Assembly: GCA_934254915.1 (NCBI GenBank)
Contig: CAKQMH010000003.1
Span: 121,717-185,716, forward strand
Length of the DNA stretch: 64,000 nucleotides
Reading direction: 5' to 3'
Origin: an uncultured Alphaproteobacteria bacterium
GTDB lineage: Bacteria > Pseudomonadota > Alphaproteobacteria > RF32 > CAG-239
The notes beneath the pieces were generated by a model, which saw only the letters and a program-made list of their open reading frames with translations, was not told where the DNA came from and searched no databases. Of the stretch, positions 1 through 7,772 are shown in pieces; the stretch's first letter is position 1, and every line of letters starts with the position of its first letter. A program made the translations under genes and the position numbers.

Positions 1-15
1 ATTTAAGCAAAATAT

Positions 16-477
16 TCAGTTTTGTGCCGTAGCTTTTTTAAACTCGCGGCTGTTTTGCTGTGCCAGCTGGCGTAATTTGTTTTTTTGATTTTGTTTAACA
101 TAGGGAATTTTCACTTTTTGCGGATCATTAGCTAAAAACCATTCCACAAAGCTGTTAGCCGAAAAATTATCCCCGCGTTGTTGTGCTCGAATAAGTTTTT
201 TATATTGTATTTTCTTAAAATACTCGCGAAAAGGGGCATATTTTTTATCTTTTATTGCAGATCGGTGCTTTGCATCGATAGTTCGACCGTGCTTGATGAT
301 TGCCTCAAAAGATATCTCATGCAATTTATCCCATTCTTCGCGATTTTCGGTCAAAAGCTCCTTGGCCCAATCTATAATTTGCTGTTGCAATTTTTTATCG
401 TTCCGTAAAAATTCATTATGCAAAAACAGCATGTTTAGCTTGTGCAGCGATTTATTAAGTATAACTACTTCTTCCAT
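16..477 (-). CDS. Hypothetical protein, last gene of the accessory operon
   Basis: A 153-residue soluble, lysine- and glutamine-rich protein that I do not recognise. It has no signal peptide, membrane segment or obvious catalytic motif; the C-terminal third is basic. Its 5' end matches the three membrane-protein genes upstream: the same AAAGGACTAAA ribosome-binding leader and a start reading MEE. It is therefore the last member of a five-gene minus-strand operon beginning at 2431. A cytoplasmic or nucleic-acid-binding role is only a guess from composition. Confidence 0.6.
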   Translation of the reverse strand: MEEVVILNKSLHKLNMLFLHNEFLRNDKKLQQQIIDWAKELLTENREEWDKLHEISFEAIIKHGRTIDAKHRSAIKDKKYAPFREYFKKIQYKKLIRAQQRGDNFSANSFVEWFLANDPQKVKIPYVKQNQKNKLRQLAQQNSREFKKATAQN

Positions 478-488
478 AATTTAGTCCT

Positions 489-827
489 TTAATCATTTAT
501 ATAGTATTCTATTACTTCTTCCACAATAGGAAAAGTTACCTCGTGGTAGTATAAAATCACGAAGATTTCTGCGGATAATAAGGGAATAAATACATATTTA
601 AACAAGTTTCTTTCATATTTAGCCTCATCGCCCCATTCCTTTGATTTGGCAGGGAGTATTTTGTAAACATAAAAAAGATATGCATCAAATAAAAATAAAA
701 ACGGAAAAATAGGAACATATAAATGCATGGCAATAATTGCCAATGCTCCACAGAATATGATTATTACAAAAAATGTATTTATATTTTGAAGTATTGGTGT
801 TTTGATTATGAGTTCTGATTCTTCCAT
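489..827 (-). CDS. Small membrane protein, tandem paralogue 3
   Basis: A 112-residue protein with two N-terminal hydrophobic segments (about residues 18-60, broken by a PIFPFLFLFD turn) and a third near residues 75-95. It is the most diverged of three tandem paralogues: all share the VPxFPxLFLFD core, the ILYYxEVxFPI motif near the C-terminus and the MEE/MEK start. The gene lies 11 nt from its neighbours behind an identical AAAGGACT leader. The family is unknown to me. Immunity or accessory membrane proteins to the upstream phage-type product are one possible reading. Confidence 0.65.
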   Translation of the reverse strand: MEESELIIKTPILQNINTFFVIIIFCGALAIIAMHLYVPIFPFLFLFDAYLFYVYKILPAKSKEWGDEAKYERNLFKYVFIPLLSAEIFVILYYHEVTFPIVEEVIEYYIND

Positions 828-838
828 GTTTCAGTCCT

Positions 839-1198
839 TTAACCTATGTAGTTTTTTTTATAGGCTGCGATTATTTCTTTCAAAATAGGAAAAGATACCT
901 CGTAGTAATATAAAATCACAAAGCTTTCCACTGCCAATGACGGAATAGCTGCATATTTAATCCAATTGACTTCCCCTTTAATACAATCGCGCCAGCTCTT
1001 ATTCAGAATCGTGGTAACGATTTTCTTTTGCCCATAAAAAAAATATATATCAAATAAAAACAAAATCGGAAAAAAAGGAACTGAAGCATGCATAATCAAG
1101 ATTGTAAAAGAGCAAAGGAAAATAATTATAAATAAAATTATTTCTATCCCTTTTAACAATAGTAATTTTGCTTTTTTTATCAGTTCATTTTCTTCCAT
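839..1198 (-). CDS. Small membrane protein, tandem paralogue 2
   Basis: A 119-residue protein, nearly identical over most of its length to the next gene (1210-1569). Two hydrophobic stretches around residues 15-50 flank a VPFFPILFLFD core, followed by a basic segment with a conserved KSWRDCIKGEVNWIKY motif and a third hydrophobic stretch near the C-terminus. The near identity of the pair indicates a recent duplication. Function unknown. Confidence 0.7.
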   Translation of the reverse strand: MEENELIKKAKLLLLKGIEIILFIIIFLCSFTILIMHASVPFFPILFLFDIYFFYGQKKIVTTILNKSWRDCIKGEVNWIKYAAIPSLAVESFVILYYYEVSFPILKEIIAAYKKNYIG

Positions 1199-1209
1199 AA
1201 TTTAGTCCT

Positions 1210-1569
1210 TTAACCTATGTAGGTTTTTTTATAGGCGGCTATTATTTCTTTCAAAATAGGAAAAGATACTTCGTAGTAATATAAAACCACAAAGCTTTCC
1301 GCCGCTAATAACGGAATAGCTACATATTTAATCCAATTGACTTCCCCTTTAATACAATCGCGCCAGCTCTTATTCAGAATCGTGGTAACAATTTTTTTTT
1401 GTCCATAAATAAAATACACATCAAATAAAAACAAAATCGGGAAAAAAGGAACTGAAGCATGTAAAATTATTATTGTAAAATAGCAAAGGAAAATAATTAC
1501 AAATAAAATTATTTTTATCCCTTTTAGCAATAGTAATTTTGCTTTGTTTATCAGCTCCTTTTTTTCCAT
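1210..1569 (-). CDS. Small membrane protein, tandem paralogue 1
   Basis: A 119-residue membrane protein, first of the three tandem copies and directly downstream of the phage-type gene 1589-2431. Three hydrophobic segments are predicted by eye; the conserved core is the same as in the copy at 839-1198. Each copy ends in TAA followed at once by AGGACTAAA and the next ATG, so the duplicated unit includes the ribosome-binding site. No known family recognised. Confidence 0.7.
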   Translation of the reverse strand: MEKKELINKAKLLLLKGIKIILFVIIFLCYFTIIILHASVPFFPILFLFDVYFIYGQKKIVTTILNKSWRDCIKGEVNWIKYVAIPLLAAESFVVLYYYEVSFPILKEIIAAYKKTYIG

Positions 1570-1588
1570 GTTTTAGTCCTTTAACAGA

Positions 1589-2431
1589 TTACTTGCTATC
1601 AATATTATCATCATTATAAACTAAACTTTTAGTTTTGTCAGCAAAATAATTAGCCCCTTGTTTAGAAAATGCATTTTTTAAAATTTGCCTGATTGGTTTA
1701 GCTGCATTTCGTGTGGCAGGTAATAAACTATCAACCTTATAGCCAAGATAATTTGCCATACCATTTGTCGCAAGGTTGTCGTTGAAGTCCTTCCAATCTT
1801 CGGTATAACCCAAGGAGGCCAATGCGGTATCAGTTATGGCATTCATTAATTTCGGTCTCACCTTCAGCGCCGCACTAACTTTATTAGATAGATGCATTGG
1901 TGACACGGCTGATCCCACAAACTCCGAAGCTTCATAAAGCTTGGGATATTTGGCGCGCAGGTCATTTTGAAGTTGCCGAACCGCATCTCGTCCAAGTCGA
2001 TAATTGTTCGGATTTCGCGTAAGCGCCGCCGTCGTTGCTCCCATACCTTCATCAAAGTTACCTAAGGTAAGTCCAGACATAAAAGCTACGGTTTCGGCTT
2101 CGGTCGCATCGCCAAATCCTTTCAAAGCGTTCCAGCCCTTAGTGAGCAGCGATTCCGTATCTTCCGGCGTGTTTGCTGCGGGATTCGTCGGTTGCGGCGG
2201 AGTATTGCCGTATAATTCTTTATAATTATGCTCATCGTTTTGATAAAGATAATTTTGAATCTCACCGGCTTGCGGATTGGGAGTATTTTCATTTTCCACA
2301 TCTATTTGGCAACGAGCATCATCGTTGTCGTAACGCGGATCCATATAATACCACCGGCTTTGTCCCAACCGCGGATGATTCCGGCGTATCGGACGTTTGC
2401 CATACATTAGTTCTCGACTATATTCGGTCAT
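1589..2431 (-). CDS. Phage-type protein of unknown function
   Basis: A 280-residue protein. The N-terminal 100 residues are polar, proline- and asparagine-rich. Residues ~115-180 (GLTLGNFDEGMG ... AKYPKLYEASEFVGSAVSP) resemble the segment often found in phage virion or large polyvalent proteins (GLTxGFxDE ... P ... xExxG). The C-terminal part is helical and unassigned. It is the first gene of a five-gene minus-strand operon and has a good AAGGAG site before the ATG. I infer descent from a prophage or other mobile element; a delivered effector or toxin is possible but not shown. Confidence 0.55.
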   Translation of the reverse strand: MTEYSRELMYGKRPIRRNHPRLGQSRWYYMDPRYDNDDARCQIDVENENTPNPQAGEIQNYLYQNDEHNYKELYGNTPPQPTNPAANTPEDTESLLTKGWNALKGFGDATEAETVAFMSGLTLGNFDEGMGATTAALTRNPNNYRLGRDAVRQLQNDLRAKYPKLYEASEFVGSAVSPMHLSNKVSAALKVRPKLMNAITDTALASLGYTEDWKDFNDNLATNGMANYLGYKVDSLLPATRNAAKPIRQILKNAFSKQGANYFADKTKSLVYNDDNIDSK

Positions 2432-2554
2432 AGTGTTCTCCTTTTCATTGTTAATTTCAAGGATTACACTTTAACATATATTTTTTTGTCTGCCTATGCC
2501 CTACGTAATTGTGAATTAGCCTTCTGCATTATGTAGCTTTTTTATGGTCGATTT

Positions 2555-3310
2555 TTAGAAAACATTTTGCAGCTTTTCTACCGCATCATAGTCAGTATAA
2601 TCAATTTTTATAGGAGTTATGCTGATTTCATTTTGTTCAATCACCTCATAATCGTCAGGCAGGCTATGATTAAACAGCTCTTTGTTGGGAAAACGCCGTT
2701 CGCCATGGCGGGCAATGGTGATGCCTTTCAGCTTATTTAGAGGAATATTGGGAAAATTAACATTAATCAAGGTATTAATGTCAAAACTGATAGCTGCAAG
2801 TTTAGTGGTTATGGGAGCAATATATTGTCTCGCAATTTCCCAATCCGGCTTTCGCCCTTCAATGTGCTGTGAGAAAGCGATTGCGCGTACTCCGTTAAGC
2901 AACCCTTCAATCGCTCCGCCGACTGTTCCCGAATAAGTTACATCTTCGGCCAGATTTTTACCGATGTTTATTCCGGAAACAACCATATCCGGTCGTTGCG
3001 GTAAAATAAGATTAACCGCGACATTAACACAATCGGCCGGTGTTCCGTCAATACAAAAATGGTTGCAATCCAGTTGTCGGACTTCTTTGGGTAAATTGTG
3101 CCAGTGATCAAATTCGCTTAAATCACTAATTTCCGCACTGATTGCATGTGACGACCCGCTTCGTTCGCCACATGGCGCAACCACGGTTATCTGACGGCAT
3201 ATTTTAGCTAATTCCTGTTCTAATAATTTTAGGGCAGGGCTATTTATCCCGTCATCATTGGTTAATAGGATGTGAGCTGATTGTAAGTCTTTAAGCGGAA
3301 CAAATTTCAT
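2555..3310 (-). CDS. surE: 5'/3'-nucleotidase SurE
   Basis: SurE is a metal-dependent phosphatase that removes phosphate from nucleoside monophosphates in the cytoplasm. The 251-residue length is normal. The family signature LLTNDDGI (residues 15-22) supplies the metal-binding Asp pair; the substrate loop ER/SGSSHAIS follows, then VSGINIGKN and YSGTVGGAIEG, all SurE hallmarks. In many proteobacteria surE sits near a cell-wall M23 peptidase gene, as here (next gene upstream on the same strand). Confidence 0.95.
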   Translation of the reverse strand: MKFVPLKDLQSAHILLTNDDGINSPALKLLEQELAKICRQITVVAPCGERSGSSHAISAEISDLSEFDHWHNLPKEVRQLDCNHFCIDGTPADCVNVAVNLILPQRPDMVVSGINIGKNLAEDVTYSGTVGGAIEGLLNGVRAIAFSQHIEGRKPDWEIARQYIAPITTKLAAISFDINTLINVNFPNIPLNKLKGITIARHGERRFPNKELFNHSLPDDYEVIEQNEISITPIKIDYTDYDAVEKLQNVF

Positions 3311-3382
3311 AACTTTATCCTTCCTTTGGCTAAAGGATATTTAATGTCTGCAAGGCCGAAAATCAATAAGTTAATGCAAAAA

Positions 3383-3402
3383 AAGCCCGCATGTGCGGGC
3401 TT
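3383..3402 (-). terminator. Rho-independent terminator of the M23 peptidase gene
   Basis: Perfect inverted repeat AAGCCCGCA-TG-TGCGGGCTT, followed on the minus strand by a run of T. It lies 10 bp past the stop of the gene at 3412-4827 and separates that gene from surE. Confidence 0.85.
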
Positions 3403-3411
3403 GATGGAGTA

Positions 3412-4827
3412 TTATTTCTTAGCCAATTTGGCCGGTCGATTTTGAGCAAACATCTTTTGGTGTGAACTTTGGATGCTTGCCACTTTAGCTTTGAACTTTT
3501 TCAAGCTTGCGCCGCTCAGATTTTCCCCGGCTGAGGCTTTAATCGTGCGCGGGTTAACTCGTCTGCCATTCTGCACCACTTCATAGTGGACATGCGGACC
3601 GGTAGAACGTCCGGTACTGCCGACATAGCCGATAACTTGACCTTGTTTAACCCGTACACCAGAACGCATACCTTTGGCGAATCCCTTCATATGACCGTAA
3701 GCGGTCGAAAATTCGGAGTTATGGCGGATTTTTATATAGTTGCCGTAAGCACCGTTATATTTGGCTACTTGAATAACTCCGTCACCTCCGGCCAAAACCG
3801 GAGTTCCGTATGGAGCGGCATAGTCAACCCCCCAATGGATTCTCGTTTCACGCAAAATCGGGTGATAACGTTTGCCGAACGGCGAAGAAATGCGAGCCAT
3901 ACGATTAAGCGGCATTTTATAAAGCGTTTTCTTCATCGCCAGACCTTTTTCATTGTAGTAGTCAACATTGCCGTTAGCCGCCTGAAAACGATATAAACCG
4001 ATGTGATTTTTACGCATAATCAGTCCGGCGTATAAAATGTCGCCAGATTTTACCACTTTGCCGTCAGGGGTAATATGATTTTCATATACGATTTCAAACT
4101 TATCGCCTTTGCGTACATCGCGGCGAAAATCAATTGAGTAAGCAAAAATTTGAATAAAGTTGTTAACGATTCGTGCCGGAACACCTTGCCGTTGCATACT
4201 TTGTGACAAAGTACCGCTAATCTCACCGGTGGCAGTGTTAACTTCTTGAATAATATCATCTTTTTTCCTGCTGACACTGTATTCGCCGTTTTCATTGAGT
4301 GTCGCAATAACTCTTTCGCCGGCCTTAGGAACAATCGTTAAAGAGTTGAGTTCAATAATACTGTCGTTATGGGCATCAATTAACGCTGTATAATTAAGTT
4401 TTTGTCCGGCTTTCAAATCACGGGGATCAAAATGTTTTTTGATTTTGGCAAAAACATCATTAGATGTTTGACGGTCTAGCCCGAGTCGATTAAGGATTAA
4501 GAAAAGATTATCACCTTTTTTAACGACGATTTCGCGTTCAACCGTCTTATTACGGACTAAAGAGCTTACCATATCAAATAGGGAATTGATATTTTCGACC
4601 GAACTTTGCGGATAAATCGTTTCCGGATCGGTAAGATTGTTTACAACGTTAGATTCTAATTCCAGATAATTCAGCCGTTCGTTTGATGACACGGAGGCAT
4701 TAACATAGTTATTATTGGTTAACGACAATATAAAAGCAAAAGTAATCGCCATTGCATAAGCCATGGTAATAACTTTGCGTTTAGTTTTATGTTTCATTCC
4801 GGACTTTATATAATATAGTACATTCAT
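3412..4827 (-). CDS. M23 (LytM-type) murein endopeptidase, MepM-like
   Basis: A 471-residue exported or membrane-anchored peptidoglycan DD-endopeptidase. It begins with a basic stretch and one hydrophobic segment (about residues 22-40), then has a LysM/OapA-like module around residues 95-155 (VVKKGDNLFLILNRLGL) and a C-terminal M23 domain from about residue 310. The zinc ligands are visible in HWGVDYAAP (His and Asp) and GPHVHYE (HxH). Family knowledge: such enzymes cut cross-links to allow wall growth. A terminator follows directly; the divergent neighbour is tRNA-Asp. Confidence 0.93.
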   Translation of the reverse strand: MNVLYYIKSGMKHKTKRKVITMAYAMAITFAFILSLTNNNYVNASVSSNERLNYLELESNVVNNLTDPETIYPQSSVENINSLFDMVSSLVRNKTVEREIVVKKGDNLFLILNRLGLDRQTSNDVFAKIKKHFDPRDLKAGQKLNYTALIDAHNDSIIELNSLTIVPKAGERVIATLNENGEYSVSRKKDDIIQEVNTATGEISGTLSQSMQRQGVPARIVNNFIQIFAYSIDFRRDVRKGDKFEIVYENHITPDGKVVKSGDILYAGLIMRKNHIGLYRFQAANGNVDYYNEKGLAMKKTLYKMPLNRMARISSPFGKRYHPILRETRIHWGVDYAAPYGTPVLAGGDGVIQVAKYNGAYGNYIKIRHNSEFSTAYGHMKGFAKGMRSGVRVKQGQVIGYVGSTGRSTGPHVHYEVVQNGRRVNPRTIKASAGENLSGASLKKFKAKVASIQSSHQKMFAQNRPAKLAKK

Positions 4828-5019
4828 GTCGTAAACTTTGATTATGGTTAAACCTGTAAACGGCCGTTCTGACCCGATACTTTAGGGAAATATACAAACA
4901 ACTCACTCAATAAGGAAGTTTTTTATTATCTTAGTGTGCATAAGTGAGTATCATAATTAGTCTATAAAACGTTTATAATCCACAATCATAAAAAAAATAT
5001 AAAATTTTAAAAAAAGTTC

Positions 5020-5048
5020 TTGCTTTTATAATTTTAGTTGGGTATAAG
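5020..5048 (+). promoter_or_regulatory. Probable sigma-70 promoter of tRNA-Asp
   Basis: TTGCTT (5020-5025), a 17-bp spacer and TATAAG (5043-5048), placing the transcription start about 10-15 bp before the tRNA 5' end. Confidence 0.6.
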
Positions 5049-5066
5049 GTAACACGAAAACACCGT

Positions 5067-5143
5067 GGGGGTGTAGCTCAGTTGGTTAGAGCGCCTGCCT
5101 GTCACGCAGGAGGTCGCGAGTTCGAGCCTCGTCACTCCCGCCA
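5067..5143 (+). tRNA. tRNA-Asp (GTC)
   Basis: 77 nt with an encoded CCA. The acceptor stem GGGGGTG pairs with CACTCCC with one G-U. The anticodon loop CTGTCAC between CCTGC and GCAGG gives anticodon GTC. The T-arm GTTCGAGCC and D-arm AGCTCAGTTGGTTAGAGC are standard. Confidence 0.97.
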
Positions 5144-5145
5144 CT

Positions 5146-5172
5146 TAAAAAGCCGTCTTAATGACGGCTTTT
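5146..5172 (+). terminator. Terminator after tRNA-Asp
   Basis: AAAGCCGTC-TTAAT-GACGGCTTTT hairpin with a short T run, 3 bp after the tRNA. Confidence 0.75.
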
Positions 5173-5247
5173 GATGTTTTAAATCATAAGTTCGTACATA
5201 GTTAAATTTATTATCAGCTCGAACGAGCGTAAAAGCTTTGTTAAAAA

Positions 5248-5281
5248 AAACCTTTTTGTTCATTATTGAACAAAAAGGTTT
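5248..5281 (-). terminator. Terminator of the 5302-5709 gene
   Basis: Long inverted repeat AACCTTTTTGTTCA-TTAT-TGAACAAAAAGGTT. On the minus strand it is followed by eight T residues. Confidence 0.8.
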
Positions 5282-5301
5282 GTGTTTGAAAACATAAGGA
5301 T

Positions 5302-5709
5302 TTATTGCCTGGAGTTTTTGTACCAATAAACAATGGTTGTAATTATTGCGACAACAGTTGTCTGCAATATCATCAATGCTCCGATTATTCCAAAAAAGCA
5401 AACGATATTATAAATAACATCCTTTGCTGCAGGAAAGACCAGCATGATAATTGTACGGTTGATAGTGCCAAGCAAACCGCATACACAGCAAACTACAGCG
5501 GCAAATGAAAACAAGCGTGCGACTACTTTTATGGCGTTTATTTCCTTGGCAGAGTCTCGGTAAAGAGATCCAAAAACTATTACCCCGCAAATGTAGAGAG
5601 CTGATACCAACATTGTGCCGATAGCCTCATGAACGCTGTTTACCAACAAAGTCACAAGGGTAATAACAACAACTGCAACAATACCTGTAATTATACTTTT
5701 CCTATTCAT
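5302..5709 (-). CDS. Hypothetical four-helix membrane protein
   Basis: A 135-residue protein of unknown family with four hydrophobic segments (about residues 7-25, 32-50, 65-85 and 95-128) and the short polar loop YRDSAKEINAIK in the middle. A strong minus-strand terminator lies just downstream. No start-site alternative is evident and no functional motif was recognised. Confidence 0.6.
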   Translation of the reverse strand: MNRKSIITGIVAVVVITLVTLLVNSVHEAIGTMLVSALYICGVIVFGSLYRDSAKEINAIKVVARLFSFAAVVCCVCGLLGTINRTIIMLVFPAAKDVIYNIVCFFGIIGALMILQTTVVAIITTIVYWYKNSRQ

Positions 5710-5841
5710 AAAAATATTGCCACGCCGCTAAGATGAGCAGATTCACGTAGCCTTCTAAAATTAATAATACATTCCATAAGCACAACTTAGCATACCTAAA
5801 GTATTTTGGCAATTTGTTTTTTGAATGGCGCAATAATAAAA

Positions 5842-5880
5842 TTATGCAAAAGCTTGCATAACTTGATAACTTTGTATAAT
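5842..5880 (+). promoter_or_regulatory. Promoter with overlapping palindromic operator
   Basis: The palindrome TTATGCAA-AAGC-TTGCATAA (5842-5861) overlaps the -35 region (TTGCAT/CTTGCA) of a promoter with a consensus -10, TATAAT (5875-5880). This is the typical layout of a repressor site. The downstream gene starts at 5915. Confidence 0.5.
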
Positions 5881-5914
5881 ATTATCCCGTTAAAAAAATA
5901 TATGGAGTTGGCTT

Positions 5915-6319
5915 ATGGCTGAAAATAATCAGGAATCATCCCCTAAACAGGGCTTATTGAAGCGCTTTTTAAAAGCTGTGTTTGGATCTCCGGTAAACAG
6001 CTTGTTTATTCTTTTACTGCTTTATTTCGGGGCTAAGGCTTATGTTTTTGATGGTGGCTTTACCACTAAAATGATAGTCTTGGGTTTGTCCGGATTATGG
6101 ATTTTTTGGCTGATTGCCCGCTATATGGTCATTTTGTTCGTTTGTCTGGTCTTGTTGGGAGCTGGGGCATATATTTACTATGATTACTCACAGCAGGAAG
6201 TCCGCAAATGCGAAACCGCCGGCGGTTGGTGGAATTCCAATACCAAGACCTGCGAGGCTAAAACCGGTATATGGGATAAAGTCAAAAAACTTTATAATGA
6301 TTATAAATCGCATAGTTAA
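5915..6319 (+). CDS. Hypothetical membrane protein
   Basis: A 134-residue protein with hydrophobic segments at about residues 27-45 and 51-92 and a polar C-terminal tail. The tail has a Cys pair around a tryptophan-rich stretch (CETAGGWWNSNTKTCE), which could form a disulphide outside the membrane. A GGAG ribosome-binding site lies 7 nt before the ATG. It is the first of two genes, 13 bp before the next. No known family recognised. Confidence 0.6.
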   Translation: MAENNQESSPKQGLLKRFLKAVFGSPVNSLFILLLLYFGAKAYVFDGGFTTKMIVLGLSGLWIFWLIARYMVILFVCLVLLGAGAYIYYDYSQQEVRKCETAGGWWNSNTKTCEAKTGIWDKVKKLYNDYKSHS

Positions 6320-6332
6320 ATGAGGGCATGGT

Positions 6333-6740
6333 ATGAACGAAAAGTCAAAAAAAATTCCTCTTATCGGCAAAATTAAAACACTTGTTAGCCGCACCGGTCA
6401 ACGGATTATCCGTCGCAAAAAAGCGCAAGACGGTGAAATTTCCGAAAAAGCGGCGCTTAAGATTCAAAAAGCGTCGTATATTGCCGGCCGCCATTTGGCC
6501 AAAGACAGTTTTACTCCGCCGTATCTTACCTTGGTTAAGCAGTTGGACGCGGAAGAAGATCAGATTTTTCGCGCTGCCGTGCATAATTTGGCTAATATAG
6601 CGGTTGAACGCACCAAATATCGTAATGACATTTTGGCACAATTAGTTGCGTTTGCTGACAACCACAAGCTCAAACCCGAACAACAAGCATACATAAGGGA
6701 AAAAATAAATTATATTAACGCGTCCAAACGCCATAAATAA
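6333..6740 (+). CDS. Hypothetical basic helical protein
   Basis: A 135-residue soluble protein, basic at the N-terminus (RTGQRIIRRKKAQ) and helical after that. It is co-transcribed with the membrane gene before it and ends at a strong bidirectional terminator. No motif recognised; function unknown. Confidence 0.6.
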   Translation: MNEKSKKIPLIGKIKTLVSRTGQRIIRRKKAQDGEISEKAALKIQKASYIAGRHLAKDSFTPPYLTLVKQLDAEEDQIFRAAVHNLANIAVERTKYRNDILAQLVAFADNHKLKPEQQAYIREKINYINASKRHK

Positions 6741-6742
6741 TA

Positions 6743-6772
6743 AAAAGCCGTTGCCTTCAAGGCAACGGCTTT
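6743..6772. terminator. Bidirectional terminator
   Basis: AAAGCCGTTGCCTT-CA-AGGCAACGGCTTT sits between the converging genes ending at 6740 (+) and 6795 (-), with A/T runs on both sides, so it can serve both. Confidence 0.85.
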
Positions 6773-6794
6773 AATTTTATGGTTTTATGTCCGA

Positions 6795-7604
6795 CTATTT
6801 TTGAACATTGCCGCTCAAGTCATATTTGGTAATTTTGGCTTTAGCAACCATATCTTGGAAGATTTGGGCTGCGGCACCTTGTGTTGCCATGGCTTTCAGC
6901 TGCGGTTCAACTTTTTCTTTCGGTAAAGGTTTGGCATCGCGAATATCTTCGACCAAAATTACATGATAACCGAATTGTGTTTTAACCGGCGTTTGGGAGT
7001 ATTCGCCTTTTTTCATGGCAAAAGCGGCATTACCGAATTCCGGTACCATAATATTTTTGGTGAAGTAACCCAATTCGGCCGGTTCTTTAGAATATTCACG
7101 GGCTAATTTGTCAAATTTTCCGCCTTTGTTCAGCTTGGCGATAACTTCCTTGGCTTTAGCTTCGCTGTCTACCAAAATATGTTTGGCTTTAACTTCTTTT
7201 TCAGACTTAAATGAATTTTTGTATTCGGCATACATTTTGTTGATTTCGCTGTCAGAAACTTTTTTATCAATTTGTTTTTCCAGATACAGTTTGCGGGCAA
7301 TGTCCTCTTTGGCCATTTTAACCTGTTCTTTGTATTCGGCGGTGTCTTCGATTTTAGCTTCCTTAGCTGCCTGATAAACTAATTTCCCGTTAACAAAGAC
7401 ATCAACTGCTTTGGCATAGAATTCTTTGAACGGAACTTTTTCTTTGATAGCTTTATTTGCGTTATAAGCATCGCGTATTTCAGCCACAGTAATTTTTTCG
7501 CCGTTAACTTCAGCCGCAACTCCGCCTTTGCCTTCCGCCCATGTATTTTCGGCAGAAAAAGCCATAATGCCCATGATGATTAAAGCTGCATATTTTTTCT
7601 GCAT
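6795..7604 (-). CDS. Periplasmic parvulin-type peptidyl-prolyl isomerase
   Basis: A 269-residue exported chaperone. The signal peptide runs over residues 1-23 (cleavage after TWA). An N-terminal SurA/PrsA-like helical region follows, and a parvulin domain covers about residues 138-230 (KAKHILVDSEAKAKEVIAKL ... GYFTKN ... TQFGYHVILV). The family assists folding of outer-membrane proteins. A PrsA/PpiC-type name is safer than SurA because there is only one rotamase domain. Its promoter region is shared with the divergent secA. Confidence 0.92.
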   Translation of the reverse strand: MQKKYAALIIMGIMAFSAENTWAEGKGGVAAEVNGEKITVAEIRDAYNANKAIKEKVPFKEFYAKAVDVFVNGKLVYQAAKEAKIEDTAEYKEQVKMAKEDIARKLYLEKQIDKKVSDSEINKMYAEYKNSFKSEKEVKAKHILVDSEAKAKEVIAKLNKGGKFDKLAREYSKEPAELGYFTKNIMVPEFGNAAFAMKKGEYSQTPVKTQFGYHVILVEDIRDAKPLPKEKVEPQLKAMATQGAAAQIFQDMVAKAKITKYDLSGNVQK

Positions 7605-7772
7605 TTGTATTCTCCTTAAAAAGATTTCAGCTGATTATTTTATATAATATTTTTCCTAATATTTCCAACTTTATTTTTTAACGCGTTTATAACTCGGCTA
7701 GACTATTGACTTATCTGATTGAAAACACTAAATGTAGACTATTGAATATATTTAAATAAGGAAAATAAAGTT

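Noticed and set aside
5132..5401. 89-codon minus-strand frame
   Set aside because: It overlaps tRNA-Asp, two terminators and the real membrane-protein gene; no ribosome-binding site or recognisable product.
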